In this document: positions 10,978 to 21,835 of the stretch, piece after piece
Numbering within the stretch: position 1 is the stretch's first letter
Layout: every line of letters begins with the position of its first letter
From: Stenotrophomonas panacihumi
Lineage (GTDB): Bacteria > Pseudomonadota > Gammaproteobacteria > Xanthomonadales > Xanthomonadaceae
Reading direction: 5' to 3'
Assembly (NCBI RefSeq): GCF_001431645.1
Contig: NZ_LLXU01000024.1
Coordinates: 21,578-85,577, forward strand
Length of the DNA stretch: 64,000 nucleotides
Made by a program: the position numbers and the translations under genes
The notes under the pieces: model-generated
Databases searched by the model: none
Told to the model about the DNA's origin: nothing
The model's input: only the letters and a program-made list of their open reading frames with translations

Positions 10978-11125
10978 CCCAATTCCTGAGTTAAGCCCAC
11001 AGTGAGGCGTAACAGGACGCCGGTGACCGGCCTGGCGGCTCGATCAACCCCACGACTGCTCCCGGCCACAAGCGGGCGTTTACGCTGAGCCGCGAAGCGG
11101 GTTCGGCTTGAACGAGCTGTTAGGG
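10978..11125 (-). mobile_element. attC-like recombination site (integron cassette remnant)
   Basis: Read on the minus strand: CCCTAAC (R''-like, 11125-11119), a 5-base spacer, then GTTCAAGCCG (L''-like, 11113-11104), a central imperfect-hairpin region, GGGCTTAAC (L'-like, 10998-10990), a 5-base spacer and ATTGGGA as a degenerate R'. The outer arms match the classical attC arms; R'' differs from RYYYAAC at one base and R' at two. The stop codon of the upstream gene lies inside R'', a hallmark of gene cassettes. No integrase gene is in the window. The 148-base length is slightly longer than usual, so this may be a decayed or composite site. Confidence 0.55.
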
Positions 11126-11530
11126 AGCATCCGGCTGCGCCCCATAGAAAGAAAGCTCAATGTCGCCACCCAAATCAGCAGCCAGCTTGACGATGGCGGC
11201 GGGAAGCCGATAGGACGGCCAAGGTCGGTCCTCATTAGCAAGGTCATACAAGCCGAAATCTATGGTGACCGAAGAGAAACTAAGGCTTCTAATAAGAAGT
11301 ATGTCGTCCTTGTGCTTTCGGATGAATTTGACGACTTGTGTTGATTGAGCAACCAAACCTTCAGCAGCCGACAATCTCATATTGAAGCCAGACATTTTAA
11401 TGAGGCCGCGACTCTTCGGGCTGCTCGGCTCGCCTTTCCAAAATACTCGGATTGGCTTAATTGACGAGGCGGCAAGAAATTTGCGGACCTTTCTTGTCGA
11501 TCCTGAAACTCGAAGTATGCATGACGGCAT
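11120..11530 (-). CDS. Conserved-looking hypothetical protein on a probable gene cassette
   Basis: 136 residues, soluble, beginning MPSCILRVSG. Visible features are FWKGEPSSPKSRG, SGFNMRLS, VTIDFGLYD and a C-terminal helix with IELSFYG. The pattern resembles small uncharacterised proteins seen in variable genomic regions, but I cannot name a family and do not infer a function. AGGGG sits six bases before the ATG. Its TAA stop is embedded in the R'' box of the attC-like site, so gene and site form one cassette-like unit. Composition is lower in GC than the flanking genes, supporting acquisition. Confidence 0.65.
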   Translation of the reverse strand: MPSCILRVSGSTRKVRKFLAASSIKPIRVFWKGEPSSPKSRGLIKMSGFNMRLSAAEGLVAQSTQVVKFIRKHKDDILLIRSLSFSSVTIDFGLYDLANEDRPWPSYRLPAAIVKLAADLGGDIELSFYGAQPDAP

Positions 11531-11701
11531 CTATTCCCCTAGCGCCAATTGGACTCGGTGACCGGGACATACGCATGTCCGCTACGGGTCGGGAAGCCGA
11601 CGTTAGCACTCGAGCATGCGCCCGATCGATCTCGGCGTCCGCTCTACGCCAGGAGCGAGCGTGGGTCAGCCTGTCCGGCACCGCCATGGCTCGTGGAAAT
11701 G

Positions 11702-11737
11702 GCCTGCTTGACATGCAGGCATTTACCTGCCTATAGT
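11702..11737 (+). promoter_or_regulatory. Strong sigma70 promoter with overlapping inverted repeats for the ArsR operon
   Basis: TTGACA (11708-11713) and TATAGT (11732-11737) are separated by 18 bases. Half-sites GCCTGC (11702-11707), GCAGGC (11715-11720) and CCTGCC (11726-11731) alternate in orientation across the -35 and spacer. This is where an autoregulatory ArsR dimer would block RNA polymerase. The regulator's ATG follows at 11762 without an obvious Shine-Dalgarno sequence. Confidence 0.7.
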
Positions 11738-11761
11738 CCATCCCACCCACCACCGCATCGA

Positions 11762-12076
11762 ATGGACGCCGACAAGGTTTTCAAGGCACTGGGAGATCCC
11801 ACCCGCCGCCGCGTGCTGGACCTGCTGTGCGAGCGCAACGGCCAGACCCTCGGCCAGTTGTGCGAGCACCTGGACATGGCGCGGCAATCAGTGACCCAGC
11901 ACATCGGGATTCTCGAAGACGCCCACCTGGTGAGCACGGTGCGCCGCGGCCGCGAGAAGCTGCATTTCATCAACCCCGTGCCGCTGCACGAGGTCTACGA
12001 ACGGTGGGTGCGTAAATTCGAACAGCAGCGCCTGAGCCTGCTGCATGACCTGAAACAGGAACTCGAAGGAACGTGA
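11762..12076 (+). CDS. ArsR-family transcriptional regulator
   Basis: Winged-helix DNA-binding repressor of 104 residues. Landmarks are VFKALGDPTRRRVLDLL, the recognition segment LCEHLDMARQSVTQHIGILE and the wing VRRGREKLHFINP. No Cys-rich metal site such as CVC or CxxC pairs is present, so this is not a classical metal sensor. It belongs to the ArsR subgroup normally paired with an SRPBCC/AHSA1 protein, which indeed follows. The ATG at 11762 fits domain start and promoter; longer upstream reading would run through the promoter. Probably represses its own operon through the repeats at 11702-11731 (inference). Confidence 0.9.
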   Translation: MDADKVFKALGDPTRRRVLDLLCERNGQTLGQLCEHLDMARQSVTQHIGILEDAHLVSTVRRGREKLHFINPVPLHEVYERWVRKFEQQRLSLLHDLKQELEGT

Positions 12077-12078
12077 CC

Positions 12079-12543
12079 ATGAACCCCGAGAAGATCAGTT
12101 TCGTCTACGTCACCTATATCCGTTCCACGCCGGAGAAGGTGTTCGACGCCATTACCCGTCCGGAGATCGCGCGCCGCTACTGGGGCCACGAGAACGTGTC
12201 CGACTGGCAGCCTGGCGCCCAATGGCAACATGTGCGCGACGACGCGCAGCGCACGGTGCAGCTCGTCGGCAAGGTGGTGGAGCATTCGCCGCCGTCGCGG
12301 CTGGTCATCACCTGGGCCAACGCATCGCAGGCGGAGGATCCGCAGGCCTACAGCCGCGTCGCCTTCGACATCGTGCCGTATGAAGACATGGTGCGGCTCA
12401 CGGTCACCCACAGTGAGCTGGAAGCCGGCAGCGGCATGGCAAAGGGCATCCAGCAGGGCTGGCCGATCGTGCTGTCGAGCCTGAAGTCGCTGCTGGAAAC
12501 CGGGCAGGGCATGGATGTGTTCGCCAAGCCCAAGGCCGCCTGA
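12079..12543 (+). CDS. SRPBCC (AHSA1-like) domain protein
   Basis: About 154-residue START/Bet v1-like helix-grip protein of the AHSA1 subfamily, with VYVTYIRSTPEKVFDAIT near the start, RYWGHENVSDWQPGAQW and a final helix GMAKGIQQGWPIVLSSLKSLLETG. The family offers a hydrophobic pocket; ligands are mostly unknown. ATG 12079 is preferred because AAGGA lies 8 bases upstream; a GTG at 12073 would overlap the regulator stop. Coupled to the ArsR gene, as in many ArsR-SRPBCC pairs. Confidence 0.9.
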   Translation: MNPEKISFVYVTYIRSTPEKVFDAITRPEIARRYWGHENVSDWQPGAQWQHVRDDAQRTVQLVGKVVEHSPPSRLVITWANASQAEDPQAYSRVAFDIVPYEDMVRLTVTHSELEAGSGMAKGIQQGWPIVLSSLKSLLETGQGMDVFAKPKAA

Positions 12544-12557
12544 CGCGGGAGATTGCG

Positions 12558-12974
12558 ATGAGCACGCTCTATAGCGGCGGCTGCGCATGCGGCGCGCTGC
12601 GTTACGAGACCCCGCAGGCGCCGATCTTCCAGAACCACTGCCAGTGTCGCGATTGCCAACGACGCAGCGGCACCGGTCATGGGTCTTACCTGACCTTCGC
12701 CGGTCGCGCAGGGATGACGCTTGCCGGCGAAGCGACGTGGTGGGATGTCGCGGGCGATAGCGGCCGGATCAAGCGTCACGGTTTCTGCCCAGCCTGCGGC
12801 TGTCCGGTGTTCCTTCGCTTCGTCGCGATGCCCGATCTCATCGCGGTGCACGCGGGCAGCCTGGACATGCCGGAGCGCTTCGCGCCGCAGGTGCTGACCT
12901 ACCACGCCGCCGCGCCGAGTTGGGATGCCCAGTCGGCATCGCTGACGGTGTTCGAACACATGCCGCCGGGCTGA
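12558..12974 (+). CDS. GFA-family (glutathione-dependent formaldehyde-activating enzyme-like) protein
   Basis: 138-residue zinc-binding Mss4-like fold protein. Metal ligands are visible as GGCACGALRY, HCQCRDCQRRSG and FCPACGCPVF. The family name comes from Gfa of Paracoccus, but most members, including this one, have no demonstrated formaldehyde activity. It follows the SRPBCC gene by 14 bases, likely as the third gene of the ArsR operon. The pairing of ArsR, SRPBCC and GFA suggests a small stress or ligand-response unit whose inducer is unknown. Confidence 0.88.
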   Translation: MSTLYSGGCACGALRYETPQAPIFQNHCQCRDCQRRSGTGHGSYLTFAGRAGMTLAGEATWWDVAGDSGRIKRHGFCPACGCPVFLRFVAMPDLIAVHAGSLDMPERFAPQVLTYHAAAPSWDAQSASLTVFEHMPPG

Positions 12975-12996
12975 AGCGGTCGGCCGTTTCAAGCAC

Positions 12997-14202
12997 TCAT
13001 GCACGCGTTGGCGGGGCGTGCGTGCGCGCGGCCCGCATCTCCCATAGCCCGGTCATCGCCAGCAGCACGGTGGTGAACCAGCCCAGCGTCAGCAACTCGA
13101 AACGCGACGCCCACGGCGCGATGACCACCAGCAGCAGCGCGGCAAGCAGGTGCGAGCGCGGCCACCTGCCGTACACCACGCGCTTGTACACCGCGCTGCC
13201 CAGCAGGTAGATCGCCGGCCCCGCCAGCAGCGCGCCGATTTGCCCAGCCTCCGGATGCCCATGCGGGTGCGCCAGCACGAGGTCGTTGCCGACCGCGTTG
13301 ACGATGATGCCGGCCACCAGGATCGCGTGGACGTAGTGGAACTGCGCGCCCAGCCGGCCCGGGTCATCGGAATGCGTGATGCGGCGCGTCGCGGCGTCAC
13401 TGGACGTACCGAAGTACAGCCACCACAAGGCGAGCGTGCCGAAGAAGGTCGCCGCCAACGCGGAGAGGACGTCCGGCCGCCACTGCGTGCTGTCGGCCAG
13501 CGTGGCGCCGCTGGCGAGCAGGGTTTCGCCCAGCGCGACGATCACGAACAGCTGGCAGCGTTCGGCCAGGTGGCCGCCTTCGATCGTCCACTCCGCGGTG
13601 CGCGAGCGTCCCAGGCCGGGCAGGGCGAAGCCGAACATCGGCGAGCCGTATTCGCACAGGATCGCCACGATCCACAGCCCCATCCGCCACGGCAGCGATG
13701 GCGCCAGCGCACCGGCGATCCAGAACACGGCCGCAATCCCCAGCCAGCCGACCATGCGGCTGTAGTTCGGGGCCAGCGCGTGCCCGCCGCGCAGCAGCCA
13801 GCGCAAGTAGACGGTGCGCCCGAACTGGATCGCCACATAGCTGCCGGCGAACACCAGCGCGCGTTCGCCGAACGCCTCGGGAATCGCCGCGGCCATCAAC
13901 ATGGCCAGCAGCATCATGGTGAACATCAGGCCGCGGATCGCGGGCTTGTCCGGGTCGAACCAGTTGCTCGCCCAGCAGGTGTACTGCCAGCCGAGCCAGA
14001 CCGCGAACCAGACGATCAGCGTCTGCAGCGCGCCGAGCGCGTCGAGATGGTGCAGCAGCAGGTGGCTGACCTGCGTCACCGCGAACACGTAGACCAGGTC
14101 GAAGAACAGCTCGACGTAGGTCACCCGGGCATGGTGCCCGTCACGGTGGCGCAGCAGGGCGTCGGCGGGCAGCGGGGCGGGCATCCGGGTCACTCCGGCC
14201 AT
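12997..14202 (-). CDS. LtrA family (low temperature requirement A) membrane protein
   Basis: 401 residues with roughly eleven or twelve hydrophobic segments. The N-terminus has the hallmark VTYVELFFDLVYVFAVTQ, followed by QYTCWASNWFDPD and, centrally, EGGHLAERCQLFVIVALGET, the two most conserved LtrA segments. The family is named from a Listeria low-temperature gene; the biochemical function is unknown. Convergent with the GFA gene (22 bases apart) and the same strand as mntH, 36 bases downstream of that gene's stop. Confidence 0.88.
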   Translation of the reverse strand: MAGVTRMPAPLPADALLRHRDGHHARVTYVELFFDLVYVFAVTQVSHLLLHHLDALGALQTLIVWFAVWLGWQYTCWASNWFDPDKPAIRGLMFTMMLLAMLMAAAIPEAFGERALVFAGSYVAIQFGRTVYLRWLLRGGHALAPNYSRMVGWLGIAAVFWIAGALAPSLPWRMGLWIVAILCEYGSPMFGFALPGLGRSRTAEWTIEGGHLAERCQLFVIVALGETLLASGATLADSTQWRPDVLSALAATFFGTLALWWLYFGTSSDAATRRITHSDDPGRLGAQFHYVHAILVAGIIVNAVGNDLVLAHPHGHPEAGQIGALLAGPAIYLLGSAVYKRVVYGRWPRSHLLAALLLVVIAPWASRFELLTLGWFTTVLLAMTGLWEMRAARTHAPPTRA

Positions 14203-14238
14203 CGAGAAGGCCGGCCTACTCTAGCCGGACGTCGCGAT

Positions 14239-15573
14239 TCAGTGCAGGAACGTATCGGTCAGCAGCTTGAGGTTGAGCGCGATGATCAGCGCGGCCATGC
14301 CCCACGCGATGCGCACCAGCCAGCGCGGGGCGACCAGCACGCCCATCAGCTTGCGGTCCGACACGAAGCGCACCAGCGGCACCACGGCGAACGGCAGCTG
14401 CATCGACAGGATCACCTGGCTCAGCACCAGCAGCCGCGCGGTGCCCGCATCGCCGTACAGCGCGGCCACGATGACCACCGGCACGATGGCGATGCCGCGC
14501 GTCAGCAGCCGACGCATCCACGGCTTGAGCCGCAGGTGCAGGAAGCCTTCCATCACGATCTGCCCGGCCAGCGTGGCGGTGACGGTCGAGTTGATGCCCG
14601 AGGCGAGCAGCGCGACGGCGAACAGGGTAGACGCCAGGCCGACACCGAGCATCGGGGCGAGCAGCTCGTAAGCCTGCTCGATCTCCTGCACGTCGAAGCG
14701 GCCGTTGGCATGGAAGACCGCCGCCGCCAGGATCAGGATCGCCGCGTTGATGCACAGCGCCAGCATCAGCGCGAGCGTGCTGTCGGTGACCGCCCAGCGC
14801 AGCGCCGAGCGGCGGCCTTCATCCGTGCGCGGGAAGGCGCGCGTCTGCACGATGGACGAATGCAGGTAGAGGTTGTGCGGCATCACCGTGGCGCCGAGGA
14901 TGCCGATGGCGATGTACAGCGCGGTCGGGTCCGTCACCACCTGCGCGCGCGGGATGAAGCCGCCGAGTACCTCGGCCACCGGCGGGGCGGCCAGCGCGAT
15001 CTGCACCGCGAAGCACGCGAAGATGATCGCCAGCAGCGCGATGACGAACGCCTCCAGCGCGCGGAAGCCGCGGTTCATCAGGAAGAGCACGAGCACCACG
15101 TCCACCGCGGTGATCACCGCACCCCACAGCAGCGGGATGCCGAACAGCAGCTTCAAGGCGATCGCGGTGCCGATCACTTCGGCCAGGTCGCAGGCGATGA
15201 TCGCCGCCTCGCAGATGCCCCACAGCCCGAGATTCACCGGGCGCGAGTAGTTCGCGCGGCAGGCCTGCGCCAGGTCCAGGCCACTGCCGATGCCCAGCCG
15301 CGCCGAGAGGGCCTGCAGCACGATGGCCATCACGTTGGAGAGCAGGATCACCGAAAGCAGCAGGTAACCGAAATGCGCGCCGCCGGCGATGTCGGTGGCC
15401 CAGTTGCCCGGGTCCATGTAGCCGACCGACACCATGTAGCCCGGCCCCAGGAACGCGAACAGCCGATGCCACCAGCGCCCCCCGTTGGGCACGGGCACGC
15501 TGCGGTGCATCTCGCCCAGGCTCGGCGCGGAGGCCGGCCAACGGGTCTTCAGCGGGGTGGCGTCATGGGACAT
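14239..15573 (-). CDS. mntH: Nramp-family Mn2+/H+ symporter
   Basis: Inner-membrane divalent-metal importer, about 444 residues with eleven or so helices. It carries the Nramp signatures [18 protein letters not shown] (helix 1 metal site DPGN) and [12 protein letters not shown] (helix 6 site MPHN), both intact, indicating Mn2+ selectivity. The start is placed at 15573 (MSHDATPL); a longer frame to 15612 would begin inside the operator palindrome. Divergent from mntR with the shared operator between them, so it should be repressed when Mn is replete. Confidence 0.94.
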   Translation of the reverse strand: MSHDATPLKTRWPASAPSLGEMHRSVPVPNGGRWWHRLFAFLGPGYMVSVGYMDPGNWATDIAGGAHFGYLLLSVILLSNVMAIVLQALSARLGIGSGLDLAQACRANYSRPVNLGLWGICEAAIIACDLAEVIGTAIALKLLFGIPLLWGAVITAVDVVLVLFLMNRGFRALEAFVIALLAIIFACFAVQIALAAPPVAEVLGGFIPRAQVVTDPTALYIAIGILGATVMPHNLYLHSSIVQTRAFPRTDEGRRSALRWAVTDSTLALMLALCINAAILILAAAVFHANGRFDVQEIEQAYELLAPMLGVGLASTLFAVALLASGINSTVTATLAGQIVMEGFLHLRLKPWMRRLLTRGIAIVPVVIVAALYGDAGTARLLVLSQVILSMQLPFAVVPLVRFVSDRKLMGVLVAPRWLVRIAWGMAALIIALNLKLLTDTFLH

Positions 15574-15603
15574 CGGGCAGCCCGGGATGGGTACGGCCGC
15601 ATC

Positions 15604-15621
15604 ATATAGCATTCGCTATAT
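15604..15621. promoter_or_regulatory. MntR operator palindrome
   Basis: ATATAGC-ATTC-GCTATAT is a perfect inverted repeat in the mntH-mntR intergenic region, 31 bases before the mntH start. The core ATAGC-N4-GCTAT is the same as in the Escherichia coli MntR box. The assignment combines the observed palindrome with known MntR specificity and its position. Confidence 0.85.
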
Positions 15622-15708
15622 TGTTGAGCATTGGCAATTTGGATCGTCTTCATAGGCGCCGTGCCGCAAAATAGCGGGGCGGCGCATCGCCGCGCGCAGG
15701 ACCGATGA

Positions 15709-16170
15709 ATGGGCAAGACCGACAAACCCGCCGACCCCGCGCCCGCGCTGGTCGACGCGCACGTGCACCTGGACCGTTTCCGCCAGGTCCGCGAAGCGCA
15801 TCGCACCGAGCTGGTGGAGGACTACGTCGAGCTGATCTCCGACCTGCTGGTCGATGGCGGCGAGGCGCGGCAGGTCGACATCGCCGCGCGCATGGGCGTG
15901 GCCCAGCCGACGGTAGCCAAGATGCTCAAGCGGCTGGTTCGCGACGGCTGGGTGGTCCAGCGCCCGTATCGCGGCGTGTTCCTCACCCCGGCCGGCGAGC
16001 AGCTGGCGGCCGAATGCCGGCAGCGCCACCAGACGGTCGAGCGCTTCCTGCTGGCGCTGGGCATCGACATCGACACCGCGCGGCGCGACGCCGAGGGCAT
16101 CGAGCACCACGTGAGCGAAGCCACGCTGGCGGCGTTCGAAGCGTTCGTGCGCCGCCAGGAAGGCCAGTGA
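15709..16170 (+). CDS. mntR: Manganese-responsive transcriptional regulator MntR
   Basis: DtxR/MntR-family repressor of 153 residues. [21 protein letters not shown] leads into the winged helix ([20 protein letters not shown]), then [13 protein letters not shown] and [16 protein letters not shown], which supplies metal-binding Glu and His residues; these match E. coli MntR closely. CAGGA precedes the ATG by 7 bases. It should bind Mn2+ and repress the divergent mntH through the palindrome at 15604-15621. Its stop overlaps the tadA start by four bases. Confidence 0.94.
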   Translation: MGKTDKPADPAPALVDAHVHLDRFRQVREAHRTELVEDYVELISDLLVDGGEARQVDIAARMGVAQPTVAKMLKRLVRDGWVVQRPYRGVFLTPAGEQLAAECRQRHQTVERFLLALGIDIDTARRDAEGIEHHVSEATLAAFEAFVRRQEGQ

Positions 16171-16667
16171 GCGCGGCGCCCGCGCCGCCGCCCGGCCCGC
16201 AGGCCGATGCCTACTGGATGGGCGAGGCCCTGGCGCTGGCCGAACGCGCGGAGCGCGAGTTCGACGAAATCCCGGTCGGCGCGATCCTGGTCGGCCCCGG
16301 CGGCGAGCGGCTGGGCGAGGGCTGGAACTACAACATCGCCAGCCACGACCCCAGCGCGCATGCCGAGATCATGGCGCTGCGCGAAGGCGGCCAGCGGCTG
16401 CGCAACCATCGCCTGGTCGGCTGCACCCTCTACGTGACCCTGGAGCCGTGCGCGATGTGCGCCATGGCGATCGTGCATGCGCGCGTGGCACGCGTGGTGT
16501 ATGCCGCCCCCGACCCGAAGACCGGCGCCGCCGGCAGCGTGTTCGACCTGCTCGCCGACCCGCGCCACAACCATCGCGTGCAGGTGGACAGCGGCGTGAT
16601 GGCCGAAGAAGCCAGCCGACGGCTCACCAACTACTTCCGCGCCAAGCGCGGCAAGCCGGCGCTCTGA
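16167..16667 (+). CDS. tadA: tRNA(Arg) adenosine-34 deaminase
   Basis: Zinc deaminase converting A34 to inosine in tRNA-Arg(ACG), an essential modification. 166 residues with the zinc and catalytic motifs [11 protein letters not shown] (His and Glu) and [15 protein letters not shown] (two Cys), followed by [15 protein letters not shown]. The start is taken as GTG at 16167, which overlaps the mntR stop as GTGA and has AGGAAGG just ahead; an internal ATG at 16218 would cut into the first helix. Translational coupling to mntR is probable. Confidence 0.93.
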   Translation: MSAAPAPPPGPQADAYWMGEALALAERAEREFDEIPVGAILVGPGGERLGEGWNYNIASHDPSAHAEIMALREGGQRLRNHRLVGCTLYVTLEPCAMCAMAIVHARVARVVYAAPDPKTGAAGSVFDLLADPRHNHRVQVDSGVMAEEASRRLTNYFRAKRGKPAL

Positions 16668-16727
16668 CCGCGGGCGGAAGTTGCGGGGTATGATGCAGTT
16701 CTCACTATGGGACTGCACGGAAGGGAC

Positions 16728-17303
16728 ATGGCGGCAATCACGGCGGGCAATGACCGGTTGATCTGGATCGATCTGGAGATGACCGGGCTGGATACGGATC
16801 GCGACTCCATCATCGAGATCGCCACCGTCGTCACCGACGCCCAGCTCAACGTGCTTGCCGAGGGACCCGAGTACGCCATCTCCCATCCGCTGGCCACGCT
16901 GGAAGCGATGGACGAGTGGAACCGCAACCAGCACCGCCGCTCGGGCCTGTGGCAGCGCGTGCTCGACAGCGACATCACGCTCGGCCAGGCCGAGGCGCAG
17001 ACGATCGCGTTCCTGCAGCAGTGGATCGGCGCCGGTGCTTCGCCGATGTGCGGCAACTCGATCTGCCAGGACCGCCGCTTCCTGCATCGCCAGATGCCGC
17101 GCCTGGAGCGCTACTTCCACTACCGCAACCTCGACGTGTCCACGATCAAGGAACTCGCGCGCCGCTGGTCGCCGCAGGTATTGGCCGGCGTTGCCAAGAC
17201 TTCGAACCACACCGCGCTGAGCGACGTGCACGATTCGATCGACGAACTGCGCCACTACCGCCGCTTCATGGGCGAACTGGCCGGCCTGCCGGGCGAGGCG
17301 TAA
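16728..17303 (+). CDS. orn: Oligoribonuclease
   Basis: DEDDh 3'-5' exoribonuclease that degrades 2-5-nt RNA and pGpG, so it also ends c-di-GMP turnover. Catalytic motifs are visible: [11 protein letters not shown] (D, E), [12 protein letters not shown] (D), and [14 protein letters not shown] (H, D). The start at 16728 ([13 protein letters not shown]) aligns with the usual length (about 191 residues) and has GGAAGGG immediately upstream; an in-frame ATG at 16707 would add seven residues. Confidence 0.95.
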   Translation: MAAITAGNDRLIWIDLEMTGLDTDRDSIIEIATVVTDAQLNVLAEGPEYAISHPLATLEAMDEWNRNQHRRSGLWQRVLDSDITLGQAEAQTIAFLQQWIGAGASPMCGNSICQDRRFLHRQMPRLERYFHYRNLDVSTIKELARRWSPQVLAGVAKTSNHTALSDVHDSIDELRHYRRFMGELAGLPGEA

Positions 17304-17377
17304 GCCGCGGCCATCCCACCGTCGTCGCGATGGGATGACCCGCGCGGGCGCGGCGTCAGCCGCGACCCGTTGACCCT

Positions 17378-18298
17378 TCAGCTGCCCTGCGGCGCGTCGC
17401 GCACCAGCGCCTTCAAGTCGATCTGCTTGCCGTCGCCGCCATGCAGGTACAGGTGCATGTCCTGCTGCGGGTAGGGGATGTTGATGCCGGCCTTGTCGAA
17501 GGCGCCCTTGATCTGCTCGAGCAGCGTCACCTTCACGCCGAACCAGTCACCGGCCTTCACGAAGCAGCGGATGCCCAGGTTCACCGAATTCGTAGCCAGC
17601 TCGTAGACCACCACGTCGGCCGCCGGCTGCTGCAGCACGCGCGGCTCGGCCTTGATCAGCCCCATCACGATCTCGCGCGCGTGCGCGATGTCGTCCTCGT
17701 AGCCGATGCCCACCACCAGTTCGACGCGGCGGTTCGGCTGCGCGGTGAGGTTGATGATCGGCGCGGCGGTGATCAGGTTGTTGGGAATGGTGAAGCGCTG
17801 CAGGTCCGCGCCGTTGAGCACGGTCTGGAAGATGCGCACCGATTCCACCGTGCCGGTTTGCCCGGCGACCGTCACCACGTCACCGACATGGAACGGCCGC
17901 AGCGTCACCAGCATCACGCCCGCGGCGATGTTGGACAGCGAATCCTTCAGCGCCAGGCCCACGGCCAGGCCGGCGGTACCCAGTACCGCGAGCAGCGGCG
18001 AGACCGGCACGCCCAGCGTGGCGATCGCCACCACCACCACGATCACCAGCGCCGCCACGTAGGCCACGTTGCGCAGGAAATTGCCCAGCATCGGGTCGGC
18101 GCCGACGCGCCCGGTGGCGATCGGCACGAGGTTGGAGACACGCTTGGCGAGCCACAGGCCGACCAGCAGCACGACCAGCGCCGCAAGCGCGGGCACGCCG
18201 TAGGTCTCCAGCAAGTGTTGCCAGTTCACGCCATGCAGCCATGAGGAGGGCGCGAGCGGTTCGAGGAAAGTCGGGGCAGCGGGGGCGGCCTGGGTCAT
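17378..18298 (-). CDS. Small-conductance mechanosensitive channel (MscS family)
   Basis: About 306 residues: N-terminal membrane helices, the pore helix with the Gly/Ala-rich packing surface LAVLGTAGLAVGLALKDSLSNIAAG, the beta domain FHVGDVVTVAGQTGTVESV, then a C-terminal alpha/beta domain. Expected to open on membrane tension during hypo-osmotic shock. The start at 18298 (MTQAAPAAP) is supported by AGGAG upstream; longer reading runs back through the ppsA terminator. It lies downstream of ppsA on the same strand but is separated by that terminator, so it probably has its own promoter. Confidence 0.92.
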   Translation of the reverse strand: MTQAAPAAPTFLEPLAPSSWLHGVNWQHLLETYGVPALAALVVLLVGLWLAKRVSNLVPIATGRVGADPMLGNFLRNVAYVAALVIVVVVAIATLGVPVSPLLAVLGTAGLAVGLALKDSLSNIAAGVMLVTLRPFHVGDVVTVAGQTGTVESVRIFQTVLNGADLQRFTIPNNLITAAPIINLTAQPNRRVELVVGIGYEDDIAHAREIVMGLIKAEPRVLQQPAADVVVYELATNSVNLGIRCFVKAGDWFGVKVTLLEQIKGAFDKAGINIPYPQQDMHLYLHGGDGKQIDLKALVRDAPQGS

Positions 18299-18320
18299 CG
18301 TGCATGTTCTCCTGTCGCTG

Positions 18321-18351
18321 AAAACAGCAAGCCCCGCAGGGCGGGGCTTGC
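18321..18351 (-). terminator. Rho-independent terminator after ppsA
   Basis: Perfect 11-bp stem (18327-18337 with 18341-18351), three-base loop, and on the minus strand a short TGTTTT tract. It lies 37 bases past the ppsA stop. Confidence 0.88.
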
Positions 18352-18388
18352 GTAAGGCCAATGTAACGGCCGATGGATCAAGGTGACG

Positions 18389-20767
<2,379 letters not shown>

Positions 20768-20910
20768 GCGCGATGCTCCGTATGGCCATCGCCCGAGCGG
20801 GCTGCATGGCCGCGTCCGTAGGAAGAAGCCACTATGATGCAGTGCGCAAGCAATCCCGCACAAGGTTGCAGATTTGCGATAAACCCGTTCCATACCCGCG
20901 AGTGAAGCCC

Positions 20911-21732
20911 ATGTCCACGTCCCGGCCGGTGTTCTATGTGTCCGATGGAACCGGTATCACCGCTGAAACCATTGGGCATAGCCTGCTCACGCAGTTCACC
21001 GGTTTCAGCTTCGTCACCGACCGTCTTTCGTTCATCGACGATCCAGACAAGGCGCGCGAGGCCTGCCAGCGGATCGTGACCGCCGGTGAGCGCTACCAGG
21101 TGCGCCCGATCGTGGTGAACTCCTGCGTGGACCCGCAGCTGAGCCTGATCCTGGCCGAGAGCGGGGCGTTGATGCTGGACGTGTTCGCGCCCTTCATCGA
21201 GCCGCTGGAGCGCGAGCTCAACAGCCCGCGCCATTCGCGCGTGGGCCGTGCGCACGGCATGGTCGATTTCGAGACCTACCACCGCCGCATCAACGCGATG
21301 AACTTCGCGCTCAGCCACGACGACGGCGTGGCGCTGGATTACGACGAGGCCGATGTGATCCTGGTGGCGGTGTCGCGCGCCGGCAAGACGCCGACGTGCA
21401 TCTACCTGGCGCTGCATTACGGGGTGAAGGCGGCGAACTACCCGCTCACCGACGAGGACCTGGAATCGGACCGCCTGCCGCCGCGGCTGCGCGCGTACCG
21501 GCGCAAGCTGTTCGGCCTGACCATCGACCCGGAGCGCCTGCAGCAGATCCGCCAGGAGCGCCGCCCGAACTCGCGCTATTGCGCGCCGGAGACCTGCCGG
21601 CGCGAAGTGGCCGCCGCCGAGCAGATGTTCCAGATGGAGCGGATCCCCACGCTGAGCACCACGCATACCTCCATCGAGGAGATTTCCAGCAAGGTGCTGA
21701 CGACCTTCGGCCTGCAGCGCGAAATGTTCTAG
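20911..21732 (+). CDS. ppsR: PEP synthase regulatory protein (bifunctional kinase/pyrophosphorylase)
   Basis: DUF299-family enzyme of 273 residues that inactivates PpsA by ADP-dependent Thr phosphorylation and reactivates it with Pi. Family signatures are [20 protein letters not shown] at the N-terminus, [20 protein letters not shown] and the P-loop-like [14 protein letters not shown]. The ATG at 20911 fits the family N-terminus. The 143-base gap to ppsA must hold both promoters; I see no convincing consensus boxes. Genetic pairing with ppsA supports the assignment. Confidence 0.95.
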   Translation: MSTSRPVFYVSDGTGITAETIGHSLLTQFTGFSFVTDRLSFIDDPDKAREACQRIVTAGERYQVRPIVVNSCVDPQLSLILAESGALMLDVFAPFIEPLERELNSPRHSRVGRAHGMVDFETYHRRINAMNFALSHDDGVALDYDEADVILVAVSRAGKTPTCIYLALHYGVKAANYPLTDEDLESDRLPPRLRAYRRKLFGLTIDPERLQQIRQERRPNSRYCAPETCRREVAAAEQMFQMERIPTLSTTHTSIEEISSKVLTTFGLQREMF

Positions 21733-21835
21733 CGCGGGCCGGGCGGGGAGGGCGTCGGGGAGCCTTCAAGATAGGGTCGCGGCGGCCGCTTTTCAATGCT
21801 GCCGCTGTTGCGGCGCAGCGTGTAGGATCGGCCCC

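Noticed and set aside
11549..11761. N-terminal extension of the ArsR regulator
   Set aside because: It would translate through the -35 and -10 boxes; the domain begins normally at 11762.
13150..15609. Long plus-strand frame opposite ltrA and mntH
   Set aside because: Arg/Gln/His-rich product with no family features; both minus-strand genes have intact signature motifs. Same explanation applies to the long frames opposite ppsA (18383-20821), kefC (3692-5518), tex (29173-31971) and GH3 (51176-53749).
15574..15612. Upstream ATG for mntH at 15612
   Set aside because: It falls within the MntR palindrome and adds a Pro-rich non-conserved leader.
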